Shown: in pieces, positions 53,509 through 61,096 of the stretch
Layout: each line of letters starts with the position of its first letter
Numbering within the stretch: position 1 is the stretch's first letter
Assembly: GCA_034926785.1 (NCBI GenBank)
Contig: JAYFQU010000017.1
Location: 51,776-115,775 of the forward strand
From: UBA7703 sp034926785
Lineage (GTDB): Bacteria > Bacillota > Clostridia > Christensenellales > CAG-138
Reading direction: 5' to 3'
DNA: 64,000 nt
Notes under the pieces: model-generated
Seen by the model: only the letters and a program-made list of their open reading frames with translations
What the model was told of the DNA's origin: nothing
The model's database searches: none
Program-made: the position numbers and the translations under genes

Positions 53509-54244
53509 AATTGATTCCTCCTGAATCGGCCTTGGGGGTACTTGCCTATAAATCTAGGATAACCATATTATAGCGACGCAATATTACATTCGCGTTGTTT
53601 TTGTGCTTTTATGATTGGTTTTTTTACAGTTTATCTGTTTTTTCAAAGGAATTTTCTATTTATTTTTTTGATCGCCCGCTTTATGTTACATTACTGTTTC
53701 TTTCTGCTGTTTTACAGCCGGTTTCAGACTGTTGCTATGTGATGTTATCACCTTTGTTTTTTAGTGAACGGTTGTGGCAATCCCCATCGATTTCCTTATA
53801 AGTATTGGTGGTTTTAACGTGCGGCAAACAACTGGCTTCAGCGCCCCGGCAGTTGAAGCATGGGGTTCCTATTACATCTATATGAAGAAAGTCCATTTTC
53901 GTTCGTGATTGCCCTCTTCTGAAACGGTCTTTCCATTTCGCCTTGTTTGGGTATCATCCGGCCGCGAAAAATATCACTCATACGCGTTTTATTGCGAATG
54001 CTGCAACCGTGGGATCCGCCCAACGCTGCCGCCCAAATCGCGCTTGCTTCCGGCTATGGCATACCATGCGTGGTGTATTTATTGATTACAGGATCCAGCC
54101 GCTTATTCTCATTTCCAGCATGAGCGGTAGATACAGATCGACGCCTTGCTGTAAAAAAAGAGTGGAACCGGTTTCCCGGCTCCACACGGTGTCTCTTATA
54201 TCCACAATTTGACTTTAGTGAAAGGCGATCCCTCGTTACTGTTA
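53509..54244. other. Long non-coding gap upstream of the surface protein
   Basis: 736 bases. 53570-53760 is T-rich and contains a minus-strand TATAAT near 53566 that could start the surface-protein transcript. GCTTCA at 53837 pairs TGAAGC at 53855 around a GC-rich loop. The minus ORF 53838-54023 shows no known features. Apart from the ada terminator nothing else is recognised. Confidence 0.5.
54153..54185 (-). terminator. Terminator of ada
   Basis: Minus strand GTGGAGCCGG-GAAA-CCGGTTCCAC followed by TCTTTTTTT, a textbook terminator. Confidence 0.9.
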
Positions 54245-55279
54245 CTATTCCAGCTCATGTTTGATCAGCCAATCCTTTCGCCAGAGTCCGCCGCCGTATC
54301 CCGTCAGCGCCCCATCCGCGCCGATAACACGATGGCAGGGTATGATGATCGCAATCCGGTTCATTCCATTGGCCGCACCGACCGCCCGAACCGCCCTGGG
54401 TTCGCCAATTTGCGCGGCTATATCGCCGTATGAGCGCATTACCCCATATGGTATTTCTCGGAGCGCACCCCAAACCCGCTGCTGGAAGGGTGTCCCCGGA
54501 GCATGCAGCCGAACATCAAAGGACGTGCGTGTTCCCTCGAAATACTCTGTGATTTCACGGATCGCATCGTCCGTAAACTGGTTTTTGCCCGGCAGAATTA
54601 CGGCATCGAGCCTTCGTTGAAGATCCTGAAACTCGGACTCCAGCATGCGCCTATCGCCGAATTCCAGCAGACATACGCCCTCTTCGCTTGCCACGACAAC
54701 CATTGGCCCAAGCGGCGCGTCGAACCGCTGATAGACCAGTTTGTTCTTTCTCTCGTGCCTGGCGCGTCCGGGAGCCGCTCCAATTGTCTTGTCAAATGCG
54801 GCGGAGAATCCACTCGCGGATGTATATCCGCTCTCCAATGCAGTCTCCAACACGCTGTTTCCTTCCCGCATTGCGCCAAACGCCGTGTTGATGCGGTTCA
54901 TCCGGCAGAACGCCTGAAAGGTCATTCCATACTGCTTTTGAAACCAGCGTCGCAGCGTATTTGGGTCAAATCCGCGCTTGCGCAGCTCCCATTCGGTGAT
55001 GCGAAAATCCGGCTGGGATTCAACCTCCTTTAGCAGGGCGGCGATATCTTCCGGAATCCGGTTTGCGCTTTCCATCGGTCTGCAGATCTTGCAGGGACGG
55101 TAGCCTGCGGCCATCGCCTCCTGTATGGTATCGTAAAAAGCGACGTTCTCCCGCCTTGGTTTCCGCGCTGTGCAGGTGGTTCGGCAAAAGATGCCCGTAG
55201 TCTTCACCGCGGCAAAAAATGCGCCGTCATAAGCGGTGTTTTTCTCAACCAGCGCATCGTATTTTTCTTGATCGGTCAT
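54245..55279 (-). CDS. ada: Bifunctional Ada: methyl-DNA repair and transcription activator
   Basis: 344 residues. Zinc/methylphosphotriester domain with Cys32, Cys36 (GIFCRTTC) and the CKIC pair near 63-66; AraC-type helix-turn-helix (about 85-170: RRWFQKQYGMTFQAFCRMNRI and ETALESGYTSASGF); O6-methylguanine methyltransferase with the acceptor Cys315 in IIIPCHRVIG. Methylation of Cys32 turns it into an activator of its own regulon. ATG 55279 is the family start; a 60-residue upstream extension was rejected. Single gene with its own terminator. Confidence 0.95.
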   Translation of the reverse strand: MTDQEKYDALVEKNTAYDGAFFAAVKTTGIFCRTTCTARKPRRENVAFYDTIQEAMAAGYRPCKICRPMESANRIPEDIAALLKEVESQPDFRITEWELRKRGFDPNTLRRWFQKQYGMTFQAFCRMNRINTAFGAMREGNSVLETALESGYTSASGFSAAFDKTIGAAPGRARHERKNKLVYQRFDAPLGPMVVVASEEGVCLLEFGDRRMLESEFQDLQRRLDAVILPGKNQFTDDAIREITEYFEGTRTSFDVRLHAPGTPFQQRVWGALREIPYGVMRSYGDIAAQIGEPRAVRAVGAANGMNRIAIIIPCHRVIGADGALTGYGGGLWRKDWLIKHELE

Positions 55280-55624
55280 GTGTTTCTTCCCCTTTCCCAA
55301 GGAGTATATCACGGCAAAGGAATTCTTCTCCACCGAAAAAACATCAAGTATAATCGCCCGCCCTCGCATGCAAGAAAGGCCGCCTGAGGCGGCCACAGAG
55401 TATCGACAAATCAATTTTGGGGTATGGGGGATTCGCAAAATCTCCCATCTTCTATCCATTTTAGCGACTCATTCGCTGGAATGGACCAAGACCGCCAGAG
55501 GTGGCCATGCGTATCAATTCATCGCAACTGCACCCCGGGCGCAACCCGGACGCATCCGTTTTGAACGGAGGCTCCGGGCAGCCTGTCTGGAAGAATCGAC
55601 GATATTGCGAGCGGCAGGCGTGAT
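55280..55624. other. Intergenic region between ada and the next gene, holds repeat copy 2
   Basis: 345 bases. It includes the ada upstream region (55280-55330), the hairpin repeat at 55378-55484 and GC-rich sequence up to 55624 that contains CCGGGCGCAACCCGG. No gene is convincing here. Confidence 0.5.
55378..55484. repeat. Hairpin repeat, copy 2
   Basis: Hairpin GGCCGCC-TGA-GGCGGCC, then AGAGTATCGACAAA, hairpin GGGGGATT...AAAATCTCCC, and hairpin CCATT...AATGG with GCGACTCATTCGC inside. The same order and much of the same sequence occurs at 15566-15678; stem bases of the first and last hairpins differ but still pair. Confidence 0.75.
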
Positions 55625-56203
55625 CTACCCTACAGGGTAATCCGCAGATTGCCGCAGACGGGATCGCAGCTTACCGATCGCCTCACGAATGATTTGATGC
55701 GCTTCGCTCTCACTCGGCGGCTCCAGTTCTCCATTTCTGAGTTGTTCCACGTAATCGGGCGTTTCATTCTCGCTGCCGTCATCGTAGTCGCAATAGCCTG
55801 TTTCATATCCCACATCGAATTTCAGCGCCGCAGCTAGTTCTCCGCAGGCTCTTGGGTAGATGATCGATGTGGTGATGTTGTATTTCCAGTCATCGTCCCT
55901 CGGCTCACTTCCCCCGCTCACAAAGTACTCCTCATAGTCCGAATCAGTGGACGGCGTGTATAGATCTTCTAAAAAATCGAGCGCTTCTTGACTGCCCGTT
56001 TCTCCAAGCAATCTAATCGCCGCAAGCGCGTCGCTGAGCGAATAACGCTCAGGGTCGGGTATAAATTCATAGGGTTGCAGCACAGTTTTCCTGCTCCACC
56101 AATGCGGCTTGACCTCGCGATATCGCGTCTCCGCCGGATGAGTTACTTCTATGCCACAACGGGCAATCTTAAATTGATCCTTCATTTCCTCGGCACGCAT
56201 CAT
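55625..56203 (-). CDS. Unknown protein with HEAT-like segment, 192 aa
   Basis: Acidic and soluble. Residues 55-85 (SLSDALAAIRLLGETGSQEA) look like one HEAT-type helix pair and the rest is Asp/Glu-rich (YCDYDDGSENETPDYVEQL). No catalytic motif. ATG 56203 with GAGG five bases upstream is preferred to a TTG 18 bases earlier. Not recognised. Confidence 0.7.
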   Translation of the reverse strand: MMRAEEMKDQFKIARCGIEVTHPAETRYREVKPHWWSRKTVLQPYEFIPDPERYSLSDALAAIRLLGETGSQEALDFLEDLYTPSTDSDYEEYFVSGGSEPRDDDWKYNITTSIIYPRACGELAAALKFDVGYETGYCDYDDGSENETPDYVEQLRNGELEPPSESEAHQIIREAIGKLRSRLRQSADYPVG

Positions 56204-56343
56204 CGTTTCCTCTCTTTCCAACGCGAAATCAGGAATCTACGCAATTTAATTGTAATGCGCGTCGATCCATGCGTTAATGCAGCACGGTATTCAAGCGGAG
56301 TTGTGATATGAAAACCAGCCGTTCTCATCAGCGGGCGCATTTT

Positions 56344-56718
56344 TCAGTACAGGATTCTGACGCTGATTGCAACAAGCAGCGCGCCGAGCGCAAAGCAGCT
56401 GATCGATAGCCAGTGCCCCAGATATTGCTTCAGTATCGCGGCAACAAAGTTAAACAATCCGATGCCGAAGATAAATGCGCCCAGCCAACCCAGCATCAGC
56501 CAGCCGCTGTTGGGCGCCGGACGGAGCACACCGGTATAAATAATCCAAACCAGTACTGGCCCCAGCAGGGAAAGGATAGCAGCAAACACGAGGAAACCAT
56601 ATGCATAAGGATGGTTCCGCCGAAAAGCGCGATCCGATGACAGATCGAAGAAAGAAGCGGCATTTTGAGGCATCCTCCAAAAGAAGCGGGATTGATTGGC
56701 ATTCTCTTTTTTCTTCAT
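56344..56718 (-). CDS. Small membrane protein, unknown, 124 aa
   Basis: A basic N-terminus (MKKKENANQSRFFWRMPQN) precedes three hydrophobic segments (about 42-62, 74-95 and 99-122). GGGGGAC precedes ATG 56718. Family not recognised. The next gene upstream on the same strand encodes another membrane protein 57 bases away, so they may form one unit. Confidence 0.65.
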   Translation of the reverse strand: MKKKENANQSRFFWRMPQNAASFFDLSSDRAFRRNHPYAYGFLVFAAILSLLGPVLVWIIYTGVLRPAPNSGWLMLGWLGAFIFGIGLFNFVAAILKQYLGHWLSISCFALGALLVAISVRILY

Positions 56719-56775
56719 ATCGGGGTCCCCCTTGCGCGTTCCTAGTTCCGGATAGCAGAAGCGGCGCAACGCGCG

Positions 56776-57354
56776 TCAAACATCTTGCAGGACATTCCGG
56801 CACGCTGTAGTAATCGCATCAAACAGCACATAGATATCCTTGTATTTTTCATCATTGAGCGGGATGGTCAGCATATGATCATCCGATTCCTCGTCGATGA
56901 TGATGGAAACCCCGTCGTCGGAGAGTGTCAGTGCAATTTCGTGTCCTTTATTTGTATAAACGATATTGATCATCTGGTTGCCGTCGTCCAGGTGTTCCAG
57001 TTTCCAGCGCTCAAAAAAACCTTTCCCAATCACGCCCTCAAACCCGTCATATTGGTATTCTTCATAGATCTCCCGATAGATCGGATTGGTGATCTTTGTT
57101 TCCTCCGCCCCGAATGCCTTCACTTTTAAATCTTGCTCCACACGCACCATATGTTTCAGAATGAAGAGCCAACTCACGCATAGCAGTACAAAAGCGAATA
57201 TGGAACTCAGCGTCAGCCAGTGGCTAAGCCCCAAGAGCACGGCGCAGAAACCAATCGATGCTCCAATCAGCAAGAGCAGGAGGTTCCATATCTTTGTCCG
57301 GCTTGCGATGATTTTTGTCCACCGCCTGTATTCGGCAACGCTCTGATTCTCCAT
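56776..57354 (-). CDS. Membrane protein with C-terminal soluble domain, unknown
   Basis: About 192 residues. Two membrane segments (residues about 24-45 and 50-70) then a soluble alpha/beta domain with YREIYEEYQYDGFEGVIGKG and regular beta strands (INIVYTNKGHEIALTLSDDG, VSIIIDEESDDHMLTIPL). This resembles YcxB-type domains in layout, but the match is not firm. ATG 57354 is chosen since AGAAGG precedes it; TATAAT near 57390 would make the earliest ATG leaderless. Confidence 0.65.
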   Translation of the reverse strand: MENQSVAEYRRWTKIIASRTKIWNLLLLLIGASIGFCAVLLGLSHWLTLSSIFAFVLLCVSWLFILKHMVRVEQDLKVKAFGAEETKITNPIYREIYEEYQYDGFEGVIGKGFFERWKLEHLDDGNQMINIVYTNKGHEIALTLSDDGVSIIIDEESDDHMLTIPLNDEKYKDIYVLFDAITTACRNVLQDV

Positions 57355-57576
57355 GCTTTTCACCATCCTTCTCTCGGCTAAGTTCATTATATCTTGAATT
57401 TAAAAAGCCGCAACGTATCGGTTCCCCCGCCGCCGAATTCACGTACTCCCCAAACAATCCGACTCGTGGGTTATCTGTCCGGGAAGTGCCGAATTCCTGC
57501 GCTCTATGGCGCCTTAATCCCGCTTTTTCTATAAGCCCCAAAGCATCGGCGGCGCCTTACGACACGCCAATCGGTG

Positions 57577-58188
57577 TTAACATCCGTAACGGCTTAGAAA
57601 AGTAGCGATGATTTCGTCCAGCAAACCATCCGCATTTCGCAAACTTGCACCATCCGTGAACAGAGCCGGGTACGTTAGGCAGCCTTCAACCAATCCGTAA
57701 AAAATCCGAGCGGCAAGCTCGGGGGACTGAAATCTTAACTTCTGATTTTCCTGTGCGGCATTAAGCCATGCGATAAAAGCTTTGTGGGGCTCAAACTGAC
57801 TTCGTGTTTTCCTCCCAAAATCAAGATCCATCAGAAAAACGGAGGTGAATAGCTTTGATAACCCCCTGCGGACAGGGTCGTTAATCAAAAAAAGTTCCGC
57901 CTTTGCAAATTCCTTTAGTTGTTCCTCAAGGGATTGGGCCGACGTATATTGAATGGGTTTTCTTTCATCGCGCTGCTTCAGAAAATCCGCAACGATTGCC
58001 TGAAATAGATCTTCCTTGCTTGGAAAATGGTTGTAGATCGTGCGCTTTGATACGCCGGCAACCTCCGCAATGCGATCCATGCTGGACGCATCAAACCCAT
58101 TTTGGGTAAAGACCTTGACCGCGCCTTCCAGAATAGCCTTGCGCTTTTGGCTGGTATCTCGTTTTTTTCTGGTTTTTATCTCCGTCAT
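57577..58188 (-). CDS. TetR-family repressor controlling the DUF4386 operon
   Basis: 203 residues. N-terminal helix-turn-helix (RKAILEGAVKVFTQNGFDA, DRIAEVAGVSKRTIYNHFPSKEDLF), then a helical ligand-binding domain of the AefR-like type. Divergent from the 58307 gene; two matching palindromes in the 118-base gap are the likely operators, so it probably represses both units. The inducer is unknown. Confidence 0.92.
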   Translation of the reverse strand: MTEIKTRKKRDTSQKRKAILEGAVKVFTQNGFDASSMDRIAEVAGVSKRTIYNHFPSKEDLFQAIVADFLKQRDERKPIQYTSAQSLEEQLKEFAKAELFLINDPVRRGLSKLFTSVFLMDLDFGRKTRSQFEPHKAFIAWLNAAQENQKLRFQSPELAARIFYGLVEGCLTYPALFTDGASLRNADGLLDEIIATFLSRYGC

Positions 58189-58210
58189 ATTCCGTCGTCC
58201 GCCTTAATTA

Positions 58211-58268
58211 TTACACTGATTAGTGCAATTTATTGTTGACAACAAATAAATTACACCGTATAGTATAA
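58211..58268. promoter_or_regulatory. Promoter and two TetR operator copies
   Basis: Plus-strand promoter TTGACA (58236-58241), 17 bases, TATAGT (58259-58264). Operator-like TTACACTGATTAGTGCAA at 58211-58228 and the related TTACACCGTATAGTATAA at 58251-58268; the second covers the -10 box. Confidence 0.7.
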
Positions 58269-58306
58269 TATATTAGAATTCCGAACGCAAGGAGTGGCGA
58301 AGTATT

Positions 58307-59038
58307 ATGGAAAAAACACAGGGGGAAATCTTAATACCAGAACAAAAAGACGCAAGACGAGCTGGGGGCTTATATCTTGCGTTTGTTCTAACATGCATCT
58401 TTGCCGGCGTTGTCCGTTCCAAATTGATTGTCTATGGGGACGCCTCGATTACAGCCGATCTGATACGGAATTCGATGTGGTTGCTTCGTATCAGCTTTGT
58501 CGATGATCTCGTCTCCGCCGTTTTATTCCTCTTGGCAGGCTGGTCGCTCTACGTCCTTCTAAAGTCGGTTCATAAAAATCTTGCGCTGCTGTTCCTGCTG
58601 CTGAATACCGCAGGCGTTGCCGTGCAATGCGTTAGTCTGCTGTTTCTATTTGCTCCGATCATGATTCATAGCAGCGCGGATTTTCAAAAAACTTTTTCGT
58701 CCGACCAGCTCAACGTTCTGGTTTCGCTGTTTTTCAACCTCCATAAAAGCGGGTTTACCATCGCCCAGATTTTTTTCGGAACATGGCTCTTTCCGCTTGG
58801 GTATCTGGTCTATCAGTCAGGGTTTCTTCCGAAATGGCTTGGAATATTATTGATGGCCGACTGTGTCGGCTGCCTGATATGGTTCTTTCAGTTTTTTCTT
58901 TTCCCCGGTTATGAAATCATTACCTATCCGGGGCTCGCAATCGGTTTTATCGCGGAATTCACGCTAAGCTTATGGTTGATATTTGTGGGTACGAAAGCGC
59001 AGAAAGCGGTTGCCGTCAAGGCGCGTCATACCGCATAA
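58307..59038 (+). CDS. DUF4386-family membrane protein
   Basis: 243 residues, about six membrane segments, matching the DUF4386 family by its GGLYLAFVLTCIFAGVV start, RISFVDDLVSAVLFLLAGW and FGTWLFPLGYLVYQSGFLPKWLG. Function unknown; it is often next to a TetR or MarR regulator. GGAG lies 12 bases upstream of ATG 58307. Followed 14 bases later by another membrane gene. Confidence 0.88.
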   Translation: MEKTQGEILIPEQKDARRAGGLYLAFVLTCIFAGVVRSKLIVYGDASITADLIRNSMWLLRISFVDDLVSAVLFLLAGWSLYVLLKSVHKNLALLFLLLNTAGVAVQCVSLLFLFAPIMIHSSADFQKTFSSDQLNVLVSLFFNLHKSGFTIAQIFFGTWLFPLGYLVYQSGFLPKWLGILLMADCVGCLIWFFQFFLFPGYEIITYPGLAIGFIAEFTLSLWLIFVGTKAQKAVAVKARHTA

Positions 59039-59052
59039 AGAAAGGGGGATCC

Positions 59053-59514
59053 ATGGAAACGCAAATCATTGGCCGGGGTAAGCGGCAAAAGCCATACGGG
59101 TTCTCCAGGGAGTTGTTCCGGCTGGCGATTTCGGGTGGAATTGTTTTTTGGATGATATCCATCCTAACCTCCCTGCTTCCTCTCGCGGCAAACTATCGAG
59201 CGGCTTTTTCAAATTGGAGGATTCAAGCAGTTTGGATTGCTTCTTTGCCAATGGGATTGATGATCGGGTTCTGCGTCAGCTATTGTTTTCTTCGGCTCTT
59301 GAAAAGGGCTCCGACTAAAAGCCCCGTTCGAAAAGCCGTGATGATCAGCTCGGCCGCCTTGATCGCCGCCACAGTCCTGATTGATCTCCCCATGATGTTA
59401 CGTGAGTCAGGCGGCGCATTGTATTACTTCATGATCGGCGTCGTTTTTAACGCGGTAAGATTTCTTTCTCTGGGAATTACCATTGGTTATCAATATAAAA
59501 AGCGGTACGGCTGA
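59053..59514 (+). CDS. Four-helix membrane protein in the DUF4386 operon
   Basis: 153 residues with four hydrophobic segments (about 25-45, 56-80, 96-112 and 124-143). Not assigned to a family. AAGGGGGATCC precedes ATG 59053; an earlier in-frame start lies inside the preceding gene. Its co-expression with the DUF4386 gene under TetR control is the only clue to its job. Confidence 0.75.
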   Translation: METQIIGRGKRQKPYGFSRELFRLAISGGIVFWMISILTSLLPLAANYRAAFSNWRIQAVWIASLPMGLMIGFCVSYCFLRLLKRAPTKSPVRKAVMISSAALIAATVLIDLPMMLRESGGALYYFMIGVVFNAVRFLSLGITIGYQYKKRYG

Positions 59515-59881
59515 TCCCGAATCGGTCAAGCAATCCGATTCAATTCAATTGAACCGGATGGTTTCTAATCAACCTCGGTCGATCGGAAAAAGCCGGGGAA
59601 TCGCCCTTGGTAATCAAAAAGACAACCCCTTTTTCGCTAAAAAGCCGGGTTGTCCAGGAGTTGCAAAATAGGTTCTGTTCCGCTCGCCGCTCCCGCGGGC
59701 GGTGCGTTGGTGTCGCAGGTCAACGGCTCAGTGGGCGCGACACTCCAGCCCAGGTTCTTTTCTTTCCGGGGGGCAGGTGCAAAATCGCAGCGAAGCGGTT
59801 GCACCTGCCCTCTTAGGTTAGCGTTTGTTCCCTGTTCCCTTTGGCGCCGCCGCTGCCAGCCGGTCAGCTGCGGGCAAATGA
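59515..59881. other. Intergenic gap with two inverted repeats
   Basis: 367 bases. GACAACCC (59621) pairs GGGTTGTC (59647), a terminator-like hairpin for the DUF4386 operon. A second, perfect 12-bp inverted repeat GGGCAGGTGCAA / TTGCACCTGCCC spans 59771-59810. ORFs here on either strand are short and look non-coding. Confidence 0.5.
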
Positions 59882-60946
59882 TCAACCGAACGCTTCCGTC
59901 GTCGTAGTGGTATAGAGGTCAAGCGCGGTCAGAAGGCCCGGCTTCGCCTTTACAACCTGCGGTATCGCATTCAGGGCCCGCATGCAGACCATCGAATAGC
60001 CCCATGCCTGATCGTTTGCGGAGAAGTCGCAGTTGAGGTTGGGGGCTCCCGTAACCGTTATTCTGTAAACCATGCCGGGTGCGAATTCCCATTCAGGCGC
60101 AACATCGGCACCCATCCGGTTGACTGCGCCCACCGTGATGGCATCTTTTCCGTTGATCACGCCGGTGATCGAGAGGCGTACTGCGCCGACCGTGCCGGCA
60201 GGAATGACACCATATCCAACAGGCAGATCATGATCCGTCAAGGCTTTCTCGTAGCTGGTTTTATAAGACTCCACCGGATAGCCGAGCGACTCGGCAATCA
60301 AATCCACACAAGGTCCCCAGGTTGCCTGCATGAACGCAGGATTCTCGCAGGCCGCCACAAAATCTTTGGGCATGCCAAAGCCACGGCCGGTTTTCATCTC
60401 GAATTCATTCGGCGCCATGGAATAATCGCAAATTTCAATTGCACGCACGCTGTCTACACGATCCGCTACTGAGAGCAGTGTAGACACAAGGTAATCGCAG
60501 GAGAAGCCCGGGTGAATGCCGGACATGAAGAAGCAGGCCCCGCCCTTTTCACAGGCGTCTTTCAGCTTTGCAATTGCCGCTTTGTTGTGGTGCGTCTCCG
60601 GATGAATCATTGTGGACAGCGAAGTGCCCACAACATGGATTCCCGCAAGCAGGAATTTCTCCGCGATCGGCACTGCAATATCCTCCAAATTCGGTCCGTT
60701 TACGCCAATAAATGCACAATCGGGCTTCAGCGCAATCAGTGCATCCATATCGCCCGTTACCTTTACCCCCGTATGAACACCGCCAGCAAAGCGGATCTCG
60801 CCGGCATCCTTTCCAATGTCCGCCGCCGCGGTTTCAGGATGCGCCCATACACCAACGAGCTCAAAGCCTTTTCGCCGTGCAATCGCCTCGATTGCGTAGG
60901 AACTGACGTTACCGGTGCCCAACACAACCACTCTGATTTTTCCCAT
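59882..60946 (-). CDS. NAD(P)-dependent dehydrogenase, 2,4-diaminopentanoate-dehydrogenase-like
   Basis: 354 residues. N-terminal Rossmann fold (MGKIRVVVLGTGNVSSYAIEAI) similar to dihydrodipicolinate reductase, GVNGPNLEDIAVPIA, and a large C-terminal domain with FMSGIHPGFSCDYLV. This layout fits the 2,4-diaminopentanoate dehydrogenase group of ornithine fermentation and related enzymes of unknown substrate. ATG 60946 is the fold start; an upstream extension was rejected. 150 bases behind the flavoenzyme gene, on the same strand. Confidence 0.78.
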   Translation of the reverse strand: MGKIRVVVLGTGNVSSYAIEAIARRKGFELVGVWAHPETAAADIGKDAGEIRFAGGVHTGVKVTGDMDALIALKPDCAFIGVNGPNLEDIAVPIAEKFLLAGIHVVGTSLSTMIHPETHHNKAAIAKLKDACEKGGACFFMSGIHPGFSCDYLVSTLLSVADRVDSVRAIEICDYSMAPNEFEMKTGRGFGMPKDFVAACENPAFMQATWGPCVDLIAESLGYPVESYKTSYEKALTDHDLPVGYGVIPAGTVGAVRLSITGVINGKDAITVGAVNRMGADVAPEWEFAPGMVYRITVTGAPNLNCDFSANDQAWGYSMVCMRALNAIPQVVKAKPGLLTALDLYTTTTTEAFG

Positions 60947-61096
60947 AATTCTAATTACCTTTCTTATTCTTTTTATACCAAATACCGATTTGCGAAGTCG
61001 GCTTGGCTGCTGCGGTAAAATGAAACCCGCCACCCGACAGCTTCCGTTCAAAACAAAACCCGGAGCGGCGGAGCACAAATTTCCAACAACGCGGGC

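Noticed and set aside
53838..54023. 61-codon minus ORF in the long gap before the surface protein
   Set aside because: No Shine-Dalgarno and no family features; treated as chance.
57224..57541. 105-codon minus ORF upstream of the YcxB-like membrane gene
   Set aside because: It overlaps the real gene in another frame, has no ribosome-binding site and no recognisable features.
59637..59907. Overlapping short ORFs on both strands after the DUF4386 operon
   Set aside because: Both cross inverted repeats and lack start signals; the region is better explained as terminator and repeat.
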